A DNA stretch of 64,000 nt from Acytostelium subglobosum LB1 (Eukaryota; Evosea; Eumycetozoa; Acytosteliales; Acytosteliaceae): positions 417,050 through 481,049 of the forward strand of contig NW_012236504.1 of NCBI RefSeq assembly GCF_000787575.1. The letters run 5' to 3'. Both the position numbers and the translations under genes were made by a program. Position 1 is the stretch's first letter, and each line of letters begins with the position of its first letter. Below, one piece after another: positions 52,605-63,809 of the stretch. The notes under the pieces were generated by a model that saw nothing but the letters and a program-made list of their open reading frames with translations, was not told the DNA's origin and did not search any database.

Positions 52605-53393
52605 TCAGGGATTTCGAAAGATGTCTCGTCTATAATTTGAACTGCCGGCTACTAGGAACACACGGTTCGATCCTGTCTCCCAGTAGAGTAGGTCGCCAGT
52701 GTCATAGTAGGATATAAAGTATTTGTATTCGATTCGTCCGGCCTGTCCCAACAATAACTCGCCCTCCCAAGTATCGCCCTGAGAGAACTTCAATGGGAAT
52801 GCCTTCTGCGGGTCCCAATTACCAAGTTGTTCACAATTTCCAGTGACTCTAACCTGTTGTCCAAATTGTACATGATATTTTAGCTGTATGATTGTTAGTC
52901 GATCAATCACTAAATCAATATATATAGTATGTATATATATGGAACATACCCAGAATCGAATCTTTGGCAAGGCTGCTTGACATTGTCTTAGGTGACAACT
53001 TAATGATGACCATTTTCCAATCCATTGGCAACCTTGAGCATGATGATCACACCTGACCACCAAGTCGGCTAATATATTAAGTACTAAACAGTTTGGTATG
53101 AGTTGTTTGTGTGTTACTGGCAGTCTATCTGTCGGACACTGCCTCCTTGTGTTCAACCAGTTCTGCAGACATGGATTGCAGAACGTGTGCCCACAAGGTG
53201 TAACAATTGGATCCTCAATGACTCCTTTACCTGGATCAAGGTAATGAGAGAACTTTTGGTTAGTTCCATATCGAGTTTGAATTTTGAGTTGTCATTCTCT
53301 CTTCTCTCGAGTCCTCCTCAAGGGGAACATACCGATCGGACAAATGAAATGATGGCTGACTTTGTCTACAAATAAATCTTCTGATCGACACAT
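52605..53393 (-). CDS. RING finger / TRAF-type zinc / CBM20 protein (206 aa)
   Basis: Coding exons 53333-53393, 52950-53230 and 52605-52883 (621 nt); a non-coding exon probably lies upstream of 53500. The RING reads HHFICPIGKGVIEDPIVTPC then GHTFCNPCLQNW and CPTD. A TRAF-type zinc motif follows (VRCDHHAQGCQWIGKWSSLS then CHLRQC). The C-terminal 93 residues are a starch-binding CBM20 module: VRVTGNCEQLGNWDPQKAFP, WEGELLL, IEYKYFISYY, NRVFLV. The order suggests an E3 ubiquitin ligase that binds glycogen or another glucan. The start at 53393 is the first in-frame ATG. Confidence 0.85.
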
Positions 53394-55171
53394 CAATGGT
53401 GTACTGTTGGTATTCTTTGTGTCTGGCGCTGGAAATGAATATTAATATTTTAATTGATTGATAGATCACAAAGAATAATAAATAATTATACATACCTATT
53501 ATTTTTGATGTTTTGTTGAATTATTAATTATAATAATAATAATAATAAATAGAATAGATAAATTATGATTATTTGATTGATTATGATTGTATATTCATAT
53601 CAATTAAATGGATTGAAGTTGAGTTTGAAACTTTAGTCGCCAAAGTTGTTGATACTGCTGCTGTTGATGTTGTTGTTGCTGATACTGATGCTCTAGAGTC
53701 AGTCTCTTCTGCTTGTGAAATACTGCAGGGACAAGAAGAAGTAGAGGGACGAGGAAGTATTAGCATTAAAGAAATATCCAAGGGTTTTAAAATGTTGAAT
53801 AATATATTGAGTTTAGTTGGTTCAGTTGAGTTGAGTTGAAGGAGTTATCTTTACAATGATGAATGAATGAATAACAAACAAATAACCAACTATCAAACAA
53901 ACAATCAAACAATTAATATGGTCGGAAGGATGGATGATTGGTTGGATGAGTGAGTGCGCTAGTGAGAAGGAGGATGAATTAATATCCCAAGCATTATTCT
54001 TATTATTATTATTATTATGCATGCAAGAGAGACGACTCTCTACACAAACTGAAGGAAGGTGTACTGTACGTACTGCATTCATCATCACCATTCACTCATT
54101 CATTCATCATCCTCAATCAGGGTGCTTATTGTGGGTAGGTGAAAGGAGTGAGTGAGTGAGTGATTGGTGGGGGCTAGCTGGGTGATCAGTGATGAGTGAG
54201 TGACTGAGTTAGTTGTGATGGAGTGAGTGAATGAGTGTTGCTCAGTTCTGATGATGAGTTGTAATGTTGTTTAACTTTGCGCTTATTGAATGCACCTTTC
54301 TTATTATCCTAATCAATCAATCAATATAGGTCATATGTAAACTTGTGATGATCATCACCTTGTGTATGTATGTATGTCTGAGTCTTTGCCTACATATGTC
54401 TATGCTGTCTCTGACTCCTTGTCACTTTGTTGGATGGTACGTGTGTGAGTGTCATCAAGTAGAGTTACACAACGATGATGGATGATTGGAATGGCAATGA
54501 TTAAAGTAAGGTATGGATAGATGGATGGATGCACCAACCAACCAAAGTTATATTTATATCAACCTACTACTATCTTATTATGTATTGTATGTATGTTTAG
54601 AGGTAAGATTGGTCCTCAGTGAAAGAGGGCTGATGAATGGATTAATTGGTATTGAGCTCTCTGTGAGTGGTAATCCTGAACCATTCATTACATCAAACAC
54701 CAATACTCACAGAGTTACCATACCGATCCAAGGTTGGTGTGTCTGATGGAGGCACAGTTTGATTGACTGATTGTGTGTGTGTTGTTGGTGAAGGGTCGCC
54801 CACCCCCACAAGTCTCTCTTTAATTAATGTGGGCTCGTTGGTTGGATCATGCGTCTGACTGACTGATTGTTTTTGGTTGTGGGCGTCTTTGCAGAAGTAA
54901 TGTGTCTACATCATTGATGAAGGTGCAGCTTAAATCAAGCTTTGTTCTGTGTGGCTGGGACAATGCCAGGTCCTGATTGACTGTGATCACTTCTGAGCTC
55001 AGAACTTAAAGGGGGGCAGTGGCCAGTTGGGGGCAAATGTAGCGGTGGTATCTGGGGCGCGGCTCACATCGGGATCCAATAATGGTGAACCATCCAACCT
55101 AGCGATGGGGTTCACTACAATGACGATCATTGGGTCTCGCTCATTCACTCACTCTGGAACCTTGGGTCAAG
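53394..55171. other. Intergenic region, mostly low complexity
   Basis: A minus-strand open stretch at 53581-53781 reads either Ser/Thr-rich or, after a CTGCAG acceptor, a Gln-rich end (QKRLTLEHQYQQQQ); neither has a convincing start or partner exon. Bases 54150-54300 and 54480-54620 are GAGT and GATG repeats. Bases 54880-55130 are less repetitive without a gene. Confidence 0.5.
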
Positions 55172-56548
55172 CTAACACTTGCAAAAATCCTCATAGGGCA
55201 CGTCTGTGATTGTGATGGTTCCATAACCGCCGCCACCGAGGTTGGTGAGCTGAACTCGACCAGTGAACTTGTCGATGTTGATGTCCAAGAGCTGGCCAGA
55301 CTCTCCACGATATTTGCCACGCAACACTCTGACCTGGCCACCTGACGCCGGGATCACCGTCTCCAGATAAGTCTGGTCGATCTTGAGCAGAGGGCCATTG
55401 CGGTCAATCTCGCCACTGCTGTCCAACAACTGAACGGTGGCCACATAGTCTGAGACCAAAGCGGTGATGACACCCTTTTGCTTGTAGAACTTGCTCTCCT
55501 TGTCCATCACCTTGATGATCAATCCGCGTACAATCCAATTCTCTTTCTTGTCTGTCTCGTGGCGGACAACAACATCCTTCTGAAGCTGTTGTTGATGTTT
55601 CAAGTCTCTCATCTTCTTCTCGCGTTCATTTCTTGCCATGATCTCGTCGAGTGCGCTTGGAGTCGATGTGCTCGTGGACATGGTCGACTTCTTGACTGGC
55701 GCGTTGACATTGACTTCATCATCATCGACGTAATTATCATTGAAAAGATTGGGCTTTGATGTTGATGGCAATGCCTCCTTCAGCTCTGGCTTGATGTTGT
55801 TGTTGACCATCTTCAAGCTCATTGGGGTAATGTTTGCCAATTGATCGACAGTGACCTCTGTTGGTATTGGTACTTTGCCTCCTTCTTCACCCTCTGCACC
55901 CGCCTCGCCTTCATCCTTGGCGGCAAACATCTCGCTGTCTTTGTTCAACTTCTCCAGACGCCTGTATATCTCCAATCGTTGGAACTCCTCATCAGTGATC
56001 TCCATCTTCTCCTTGCTCTTCTCCTTCTTTTGCTTGGCCATTGTCTCTGGGTCTCTGTTGATGTAGGTGATCATCCATCCCTTGGGCGTCTCCTCTACCA
56101 CACACTTGCTCTCTCTGCCCAAGTACTTGACAAACTCTGACAGTGACGACCATTGTGTTGCATTCATATGTATATGAGTCCTATCCTTAATATACTCATT
56201 ATATACCTGATTTGCTGCCACCTTTGTCGTTGGATATCTCCTCGCCAACAACTTCATAAACTTTGATTCAAACTCTCCAGAATATCCATCAATGAACATT
56301 GATGTATGTGATGCTACAATCTCCATCTGTCTAAGATGTCCTTCTGTTTGTTGATGGCACTGGAGTGTGTCGTGTTAGTACTGTGTCTGATTGATTGATT
56401 GAATGAGCCATGTACATACCTTGAATCCATTCTCATCTCTACATTGTTTCTGACAGAATTGACAATACCATCGAAGTTTGAGCAATCCCTTTGCTTTGAT
56501 CTTGTTCGCGATAGCCTTTGGTGTCAAGAATCCTTCAGACTTGCCCAT
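55172..56548 (-). CDS. kin17: KIN17-like DNA/RNA-binding protein (438 aa)
   Basis: Exons 56420-56548 and 55172-56359 (1317 nt). Begins MGKSEGFLTPKAIANKIKAK, then the zinc finger LRWYCQFCQKQCRDENGFKC with TEGH. The conserved winged-helix domain follows (FMKLLARRYPTTKVAANQVY, NEYIKDRTHIHMNATQWSSL). The middle is acidic and low complexity. The C-terminus is the tandem SH3-like KOW region: WIVRGLIIKVMDK, GGQVRVLRGKYRGESGQLLD. KIN17 works in DNA replication and repair and is found in spliceosomes. It is 45 residues longer than the human protein, due to the linker. Confidence 0.93.
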
Positions 56549-56806
56549 ATCTACTCTACTATATGTTTGACATATATTATCTCTATCTACAAATAATAAT
56601 ACAATTGAATTGAATGAATGAATGAAGGAGAATAAATGTGTTTGAATGAAAGGACTTTTCGAGATTGTTGATGAAAGTTCGAAAAAGACACAGAAGTTCG
56701 TCAAAATGTTCTTTTTGCTTAAGGTCGCAAGATCAAAACGTCCTTGTGGCTAAGATTGATACAAGTCATTAGCATTGTGTAGAGTCAATGAATACTTATA
56801 CACACA

Positions 56807-58565
56807 ATGACAGACAATAATAACAACAACAACAACAACAAAAATAATAATAACAACAACAATAATAAAAATAACAATAATAATGTTGCAAAGATGGATG
56901 TAACAGATACAGAAACAGTGATCCATACAAGTAATAAGAAGACTTATACTTTAGGTAGACCACCTTGGTATGATACTACGGGTAAACCAAAGTGCCCATT
57001 GGTCATTGGTGTATGTGGTGGAAGTGCCTCGGGAAAGACTAGTGTCTGTCACAAGGTGATCCAATCATTGAATGTGCGATGGGTCGTCCTGCTCTCAATG
57101 GACTCGTTCTACAAACCAATTGGAAAGGACGTCGACCCGACCTCCTACAACTTTGACCATCCCAACGCCTTTGACTACGATCTCATGATCAAGACCATCG
57201 GTGACATGCGACAGGGCAAGCGAGTACATATCCCCATCTATGACTTTAAGACTCACAGCAGGTAAGTGTCTGTTCACTCAAGGAATGGAATGGTTCCACT
57301 CGCTCATTCACTCATTCATTCAATCAATCAATCAATTAGACTGGCGAGACAAGAGACAGTTTATGGTGCCGATGTCATCATCCTCGAGGGAATATTGACG
57401 CTGTACTCAAAGGAGTTGCGCGAACTAATGGACATCAAGATATTCATTGACACTGACGATGATGTTCGTCTCGCAAGAAGATGTAAGTCTACTTTGATTG
57501 AAGTTGATGATGATTGTGATGGTTCCACTAACATAATGTTTAGTGAGGAGAGACATTAGCGAACGTGGACGCACTGTTGAGAGTGTCATCCATCAATATA
57601 CCAAGTATGTCAAGCCATCCTTTGACGACTATATCCTTCCAGTGAGTGTTCAATCAATCATTCAATCAATCAATGAATCACATGACTAACAGGAACGACG
57701 TTTAGACGAAGAAGCATGCCGATGTAATCATCCCAAGAGGCTCGGATAACCTTGTGGCCATTGAGTTGCTGACACAACATATTAGATCGAAATTGAGCGA
57801 GCGAGGATACATTCCTCAGAAGCATATGAGTCTGGCAGAGGGCGTCAGCATCAACAATCTGCCAAAGAACATACATGTGCTTCAAGAGAATCGCCAGATA
57901 AGAGCCATCCACACAATTCTGCGCAACAAGGATACAAACATTGGCAACTTTGTATTCTTCTCTGATCGTCTCGTCATGATGATCATTGAGGAGGCGCTGA
58001 CACTGCTACCCTCACGCGAGAAGACCGTCACAACACCGACCAACGTGGAGTACCAGGGCTACCAGCCCGACTACACCCTTTGCGCACTGAGTGTGTTGCG
58101 TGCTGGTAGTTGCATGGAGCAGCCACTTCGTTCCATATGCAAGGGTATCAAGACTGGCAAGGTGTTGATCCAATCAGATGGCAACAAGCAGCCACATGTA
58201 AGTTGATCCATCACTCAATCATAATACTCATTCAATCATACTTATACCCATGACCACCATAGCTGTTCTATGAGCGTCTTCCAGACTTGACCGATAGCCA
58301 TGTACTGGTGCTGGATCCAACGATTGCATCTGGTGCGTCCTCGCAGATGGCCATCCGTGTGTTGTTGGACCATGGCATTCCTGAGGACAGGATCATATTT
58401 GTTACAGTGTTGGCCTCGCTCAGAGGTGTGATGACACTCAACTACTGCTTCCCAGATCTCAAGATTGTGACCAGTGCCATTGACAATGACCTCTCTGAGG
58501 AGGGTTACATCCTGCCAGGTGTAGGAAACTACTCTGACAGGTACTTTGGAACATGCTCATCCTAA
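56807..58565 (+). CDS. Uridine-cytidine kinase with UPRT-like domain (496 aa)
   Basis: Exons 56807-57261, 57340-57482, 57544-57641, 57706-58197, 58263-58565 (1491 nt). After a poly-Asn leader come the kinase P-loop [24 protein letters not shown] and [21 protein letters not shown] and a lid region [12 protein letters not shown] complete the kinase half. The second half (from about residue 285) is uracil-phosphoribosyltransferase-like: [18 protein letters not shown], and the PRPP loop [14 protein letters not shown]. Fused UCK-like proteins are widespread; kinase activity (uridine to UMP) is expected, while UPRT activity is often lost in this family. Confidence 0.92.
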
Positions 58566-58779
58566 GTGTGAGCCTGACGATTCGATCAAACGAATGAACG
58601 AATGAACGAACCTAGCAATGATCGATCGATTGATTGATTGATTGACTGCGCTTGTTGAATGGTTTATTGATTGAATGATTGAATGATTGAATGAGTGCAC
58701 GCACCATCGATGGTGCATTGCTTGACAGGATCATTGAGTGACTCTGCTTGTGAACTTGTTGATATAATGTGTTGATCGA

Positions 58780-59481
58780 TTACTTGGTGATTTGGAAGTC
58801 GCCAGTGAGCCTCTGAACATCGGTGAGCATCTCTTCAGACATCTCGTCGATGTGGACCAGGTCATTAAGACCATTCTTTAGACGCTCTATGTATACTCTG
58901 CCATGAAGATGATCGTTCTCGTGTTGAAGGCAAGCTGCAATGATACCGTCTGCTTCGATTGCTCGACTCTGTCCAGCAATGTCTGTAAAGCTAATGATGC
59001 AGCGACGTGAGCGAGTGACTCGGCCGTAGAAGTTGGGCACCGACAAGCACGACTCCCATAGACTGATCGTGTTGTTGGCAGTTGCCACGCGAGGGAGATG
59101 ATTGGTGGCCGAGTGCACACTTCGTTTGAATCGCGTGAGATTGAGCAGGTTCTTGGAAGAGCCGGCAAGGGGACGAGGAATGACAAAGTCCTCGTCGACA
59201 ATCTCGATGCGCGGGTTGAAGAAGGCGGTCAGGGGGAAGTTTGGGCACTTCAAGTCAGACTCGCGAGCATCCAGCTCAAACAAGAACAACTGCTTCGATA
59301 TGCCTATCTGGGGTGCGGCGATGCCGCAGCCACTGCTCGATCGCATCTCCCTCACCATCGTATCCAACAACTTCTCCAATCTTGTAGTATCGCGCAACTC
59401 CTCCTTTGTCCAAGGCAATGCTGTCTGTTTAAGTATGCCATTGCCAAGCTTAACAATACTCTTTGCTATGTTTAATGTCAT
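58780..59481 (-). CDS. pdf: Peptide deformylase, organellar type (233 aa)
   Basis: Single exon. All three motifs are present: GCGIAAPQIG (motif 1), WESCLSVP (motif 2, EGCLS with Gly replaced by Ser) and QHENDHLHG (HExxH zinc motif). The enzyme removes the formyl group from initiator Met of mitochondrially made proteins. The N-terminus (MTLNIAKSIVKLGNGILKQT) is basic and could serve as a presequence. An insert of some 30 residues (KNLLNLTRFKRSVHSATNHL) separates motifs 1 and 2. Converges with the UCK gene. Confidence 0.93.
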   Translation of the reverse strand: MTLNIAKSIVKLGNGILKQTALPWTKEELRDTTRLEKLLDTMVREMRSSSGCGIAAPQIGISKQLFLFELDARESDLKCPNFPLTAFFNPRIEIVDEDFVIPRPLAGSSKNLLNLTRFKRSVHSATNHLPRVATANNTISLWESCLSVPNFYGRVTRSRRCIISFTDIAGQSRAIEADGIIAACLQHENDHLHGRVYIERLKNGLNDLVHIDEMSEEMLTDVQRLTGDFQITK

Positions 59482-59655
59482 TGTTATGTATTTGTTTGTT
59501 TGCTACACGTCAACACGTTGTGTTTGTTTCTTGGTATTGAGCACTAGTGGGGTGTGTGAGAATAAGACGAGGCTGAGGCCATGACTTGAACTTTCGCTTC
59601 AACTCATTAAAATACATTCGTTTGGATATCTCCAACAAACAAATAATAATATTTA

Positions 59656-61488
59656 ATGGATAATATACCAATAATAATAATAAGAAGAATATTTAATATA
59701 TTGAAAGATGAAGATTGTTATGTTGATTTAGTAAGTTTGGGATTTACTTCCAAACGTTTTATGATAGAGATACATAATAGATGGAATTTAAAATTAAATA
59801 AGATACCAAAGATATCAAAAGAGTTAACAAAAAATATTAAATCTTCAGTAGAGTCATCTATATTTGATGAGCAGGACAAAGAAGTACTTGTACATAATCA
59901 TAACAAACTTGTCAAATTTCCCTACTCTATTACATCACTCACTCTTGGTCAAAGGTTCCAACAGACCATCACATCAAACATATTTCCATCCTCACTCACC
60001 TCGTTGTCATTCAAAGGCGACTGTGTCCTAGACTTGGCCTACCTTCCAAAATCACTCAAGACCTTGGATCTCTCAAACAAATTTAACCAGCTACTCAAGC
60101 CAGGGGAGCTACCTTCAACATTAACTTCTCTCTCCTTTGGACACGAATTCGACAATGAGCTGTTGCCCGGGGTCCTTCCACAATCACTCTTATCTCTTTC
60201 ATTTGGCTGTCGTTTCAATCAAACTCTTCAGCCTCGATCACTCCCTTCCTCATTGACCAACTTAAACCTAGGTAGTTCACCATTCACATCTGGACTTAAT
60301 GGCATGCTACCGGCACTCATCAAACTAGTGATCGGGTGTGGATTTGGGTCCAATGCACCATTTACCCCTGGCATAATACCTTCAACAGTTCAAACTTTGG
60401 TGATTGGAAATAATCAATATCAGAATTTCAGTTATGGATTCCAGAGTGGTGAGACACCCGATTACTACATTCCCGACTCAATCACCGATTTGACATACAA
60501 CGGATCACTTAGAGTTGGTTTGATACCAAACTCGGTTACCAATCTGACATTCAATTGTTATAGATTCGGGGGAGCGATCGAAACTGGCTACATTCCCGAA
60601 TCAATCACCAGATTGGATTTTGGTCACAATTTCAATTGGCCTATTATCAAAGAATGTCTACCGTCATCAATCAAGACACTGATGTTTGGAGACCTTTTCA
60701 ATAATTACATTGAACCGGGGGCGCTCCCTAAGTCACTAACATCCTTGAGATTTGGATATGGATTCTCAAGAGACATTTTGATTGGAGAACTGCCTTCCTC
60801 AATCAACCATTTGGAATTTGGCAATATCTATTACAATGGATTCGCAGTTGGTGTGTTGCCTACTTCACTCAAAACAATGATCCTAAGAGCTAGCCAAATA
60901 AGACCCATCAAGTTCTCTGGCAAGCTTAACTTTCTTTCTATACCATCACTGCTCCATATCCAGAACGTTCATTGTCAAGTGGATCATCTCATATTGACAA
61001 AATTGGAATTGAGGGACATTTCCAAAATGCCAACAATCCTTCCAGTGACAATACCGATCAAGACATTGAGTGCAAGTGCCCCTGGAAGAACATTCAATAA
61101 GCGAGCACAATTCATCAATGAGATCATCCGAGTCTCTCCCAATGCAGATGTATATAACTTTACCATAACAAAGGCCAAAGGTGATTGGACCATTCAATTT
61201 CGCAAGATTGAAGGGCACTTGTTATTAAGTGTCACCAATCACCGAACCATTGAATTCTTCAAAATGAATGTACCAAAAGAGATCAAAGCAGAGGAGTTGA
61301 TACAACAGTTAACAATGGAGAATGACTCACTCAAATCTCAGTTGGCCGAAGCAAATGCCAAGTTGGCTGAGCTTATCGGAGTCGGCCCTTCCACATCCTC
61401 AGACAATGATGAGGACAGCTCTGAACCTGAGCCTGAGCCCGAGCCACCAGTCACCAAGAAGGCAACAGCCAAAAGAACCAGTAAATAA
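59656..61488 (+). CDS. FNIP-repeat protein with coiled-coil tail (610 aa)
   Basis: Single exon. The F-box-like N-terminus is IIIRRIFNILKDEDCYVDLV. FNIP repeats run from about residue 90 to 420, such as FGHEFDNELLPGVLPQSLLS and FGDLFNNYIEPGALPKSLTS. A coiled coil (ELIQQLTMENDSLKSQLAEA) and an acidic Glu/Pro tail (SEPEPEPEPPVTKK) end the protein. The first 70 codons are very AT-rich (AATAATAATAAG), unlike the rest. Role unknown. Confidence 0.88.
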   Translation: MDNIPIIIIRRIFNILKDEDCYVDLVSLGFTSKRFMIEIHNRWNLKLNKIPKISKELTKNIKSSVESSIFDEQDKEVLVHNHNKLVKFPYSITSLTLGQRFQQTITSNIFPSSLTSLSFKGDCVLDLAYLPKSLKTLDLSNKFNQLLKPGELPSTLTSLSFGHEFDNELLPGVLPQSLLSLSFGCRFNQTLQPRSLPSSLTNLNLGSSPFTSGLNGMLPALIKLVIGCGFGSNAPFTPGIIPSTVQTLVIGNNQYQNFSYGFQSGETPDYYIPDSITDLTYNGSLRVGLIPNSVTNLTFNCYRFGGAIETGYIPESITRLDFGHNFNWPIIKECLPSSIKTLMFGDLFNNYIEPGALPKSLTSLRFGYGFSRDILIGELPSSINHLEFGNIYYNGFAVGVLPTSLKTMILRASQIRPIKFSGKLNFLSIPSLLHIQNVHCQVDHLILTKLELRDISKMPTILPVTIPIKTLSASAPGRTFNKRAQFINEIIRVSPNADVYNFTITKAKGDWTIQFRKIEGHLLLSVTNHRTIEFFKMNVPKEIKAEELIQQLTMENDSLKSQLAEANAKLAELIGVGPSTSSDNDEDSSEPEPEPEPPVTKKATAKRTSK

Positions 61489-61603
61489 ACTTTTACTCTT
61501 ATCAATCAATCAGTCAATCAAATATACATAATGTATTGGAGTAGTAAGGAGCGAAGTCGCGCAATTGAATGTTTATATACATTATCCAGATGATGGAGGG
61601 TGT

Positions 61604-61909
61604 TTAGATGTTAATATTGGCGCTGATGTGAGCATCCAACAAGTTGCAACGACCCAAGTTGATATCGATATCAACATTTGCATCGATGTGAATACCTGGG
61701 AAACATGGGTTCCAGCATGCACTCTGGCTTGAACCTTGGGAGGCACCGCTGGCTGATGATCCAGAGAAGGAGGCACCAGACTTGGCCAATGAGGCAGATG
61801 GGTTCATGTTCTTAAGGGTGGCTATTTGATTGATTGATTGATTGTTAGAATATTATCTCTTATTTGAAGAAGTTAATTTCAAGAATATACACATACCAAG
61901 GATAGTCAT
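61604..61909 (-). CDS. Small hssA-like protein, 2 exons (76 aa)
   Basis: Exons 61897-61909 and 61604-61821 (231 nt). Exon 1 encodes MTIL plus one base, with a GTATGT donor. Product: MTILATLKNMNPSASLAKSG, a Ser/Gly stretch, then CWNPCFPGIHIDANVDIDIN and a CNLLDAHISANINI end. It shares the opening M-T-x-x-x-x-LKNM, the HIDANVD motif and the CN(I/L)L-AHI tail with the two genes at 62671 and 63810, but has an intron they lack. Small Ser/Gly-rich proteins of this kind (hssA/2C/7E, sigN) are developmentally expressed in Dictyostelium. Confidence 0.8.
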
Positions 61910-62670
61910 TTTAGTTTATATTATTATTTGTTAAGATTATTTGATTGATTTGATGATATAAAAATGATCAAATATTATTGTTTATATAGTTTTTGAACAA
62001 TGTGGAATATACCCAATCAGTTGGAAAGATATTTGATAGGAGGTTACCATAATTGGTTGAATTGATGCTGTGTCTTTTCGAATTAGTGTCATTAACATTC
62101 TTTTAAAATGACATCCAAATCAGGATAATGTCTCCACTACATTAACTGTCATCAACGTCAACTACTTATATCTTTGAACATATTTCAATCATTTTTGTGG
62201 ATGGCCATCACCATCACTTCACACAAATCCACATCATCCTCAAACCAACCACCCTCTTTTATTATCTGATTCCACCTCTTCCATTACACACACACACACA
62301 CATTCCTAAGTGTAGATCAATATGTCAATCAGTTAGTCATTAATTGGGTAGATATATGTGTTAACTAAAGTGTGAGTAAGTGCGAATGAGTGAGTTGGTG
62401 AGTGTATGATGGTGTATGTACTTGGAATCAAATACAAACTCCCTCGACCATATGATATCAACATTGTTAAGTTAATTTAATTTGGATCAACGAAATAATA
62501 AGTTAATTCCGTGATGTATCAAGTAATAATGTCTGGATATTAATTAACATATTATTGCTCCAGTCTAATACAAAGTGGAACAATGAATATAAATACTCGA
62601 CCAAATTGATCATTTTAAAATCATCAAATCAATCAATTTAATTAACTTACTAAACAATACCAACTTAGAA
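61910..62670. other. Shared promoter region of divergent hssA-like genes
   Basis: On each side, close to the start codons, occurs the leader TTGATCATTTT...ATCATCAAATCAATC in the sense direction. The same leader precedes the gene at 63810. It is a near-palindrome (GAT-ATTTTAAAAT-ATC). The middle is AT-rich. Confidence 0.6.
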
Positions 62671-62910
62671 ATGACTCTCATCTCTGCCTTGAAGAACATG
62701 ACTCCAACTTCCTCCTTGGGAATGTCCAACTCATCGATTGCCAGTGCCTCCTCCAGCTTTGGCACTCAATCCTCAAATAAGAATGCTTGTCTCCTTGGTT
62801 GTGTCGGTGGTCTCCTCTCTGGTCTGCATGTTGATGCCAACGTTGATGCCAATGGCAGCCGCGCTGGATGCAACATCCTCACTGCCCACATTGATGCCCA
62901 TGTCAACTAA
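62671..62910 (+). CDS. Small hssA-like protein (79 aa)
   Basis: Single exon. MTLISALKNMTPTSSLGMSN, a Ser-rich stretch, CLLGCVGGLLSGLHVDANVD and an end in CNILTAHIDAHVN. Almost identical over its first 30 codons to the gene at 63810, and preceded by the same TATAAATACT and TTGATCATTTTAAAATCATC elements, so coding and upstream DNA were duplicated together. Confidence 0.82.
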   Translation: MTLISALKNMTPTSSLGMSNSSIASASSSFGTQSSNKNACLLGCVGGLLSGLHVDANVDANGSRAGCNILTAHIDAHVN

Positions 62911-63809
62911 GGAACTTCCCTGTTGTTTCTAATCCTTTATATAATACTACTGTATAAATCTCCTTGTAATAAACTGTAATAATGGTTATTACCATCCTTC
63001 CTAAATCATATTCAAATTATAATTTATTTGTTTGTTTGTACAAAATTAATATATTGTCTAAGAAATATTATGTAGCATACTAACAAAATACCCATGACCC
63101 AGAAACAAACTATCATTATTTTATCACTCACTCAATGAATCAATCAATCATATTGAATATTCATCTCTTCCTTTTAAGAACATTAATAACAATTTGTTGA
63201 GTCATCTTTCAAACCTCGTTGAGGATAAACATAACAATATCTAGAGTTCATATCCCTTTCATAATGATCTCAATACTAAATTAAATAATTTATTAATATT
63301 ATTCATCTACCTATTCAATTTAAGAACAACCTCCTTAAGAGTAATGAAAGTACAATAATATTAATGGATGACATCATCTTGATCATGATCATCTTCACTA
63401 TGATCATCATCATCATCATTAAAATAACCCCTAATGTATTATCTGTATATACATCATATTCTACTACACTCGAACACCACCCTCTTAAAATTGATTCTTT
63501 TAATTTGTCAGTAAATGTGGTTTGACAAGTGTAAAAGTAGGTGTGAGTTAGAGAGCGAGCGGGTTAACAAGTACATGGATACTAGTAATAACTCCAGCTA
63601 CCCATGTGATAACAATACTGTTAAGTTTAAGTTGAATCAAAGAAATAATAAATAAATTCCATGACGTGTCATCTAATAATTTCCGACAATATATATTTAT
63701 TAACAGTCTAATCCAGGGTGGATCAATGGATATAAATACTGTACCAAATTGATCATTTTAAAATCATCAAATCAATTAACTTAATTAACTAACTTAACTA
63801 AACTTAAAA
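62911..63809. other. Intergenic region of the tandem hssA-like pair
   Basis: From about 63610 to 63800 it repeats, with changes, the sequence upstream of 62671 (including CAGTCTAAT, TATAAATACT and the near-palindromic leader). The rest is AT-rich with no gene. Confidence 0.6.

Noticed and set aside
52664-52673. GGTTCGATCC, resembling a tRNA T-loop
   Set aside because: Inside the CBM20 coding exon; no acceptor stem, anticodon arm or A box around it. No tRNA gene was found in the window.
53581-53781. Minus-strand Ser/Thr-rich or Gln-rich open stretch
   Set aside because: Two frames are equally open, with no start, signal or partner exon.
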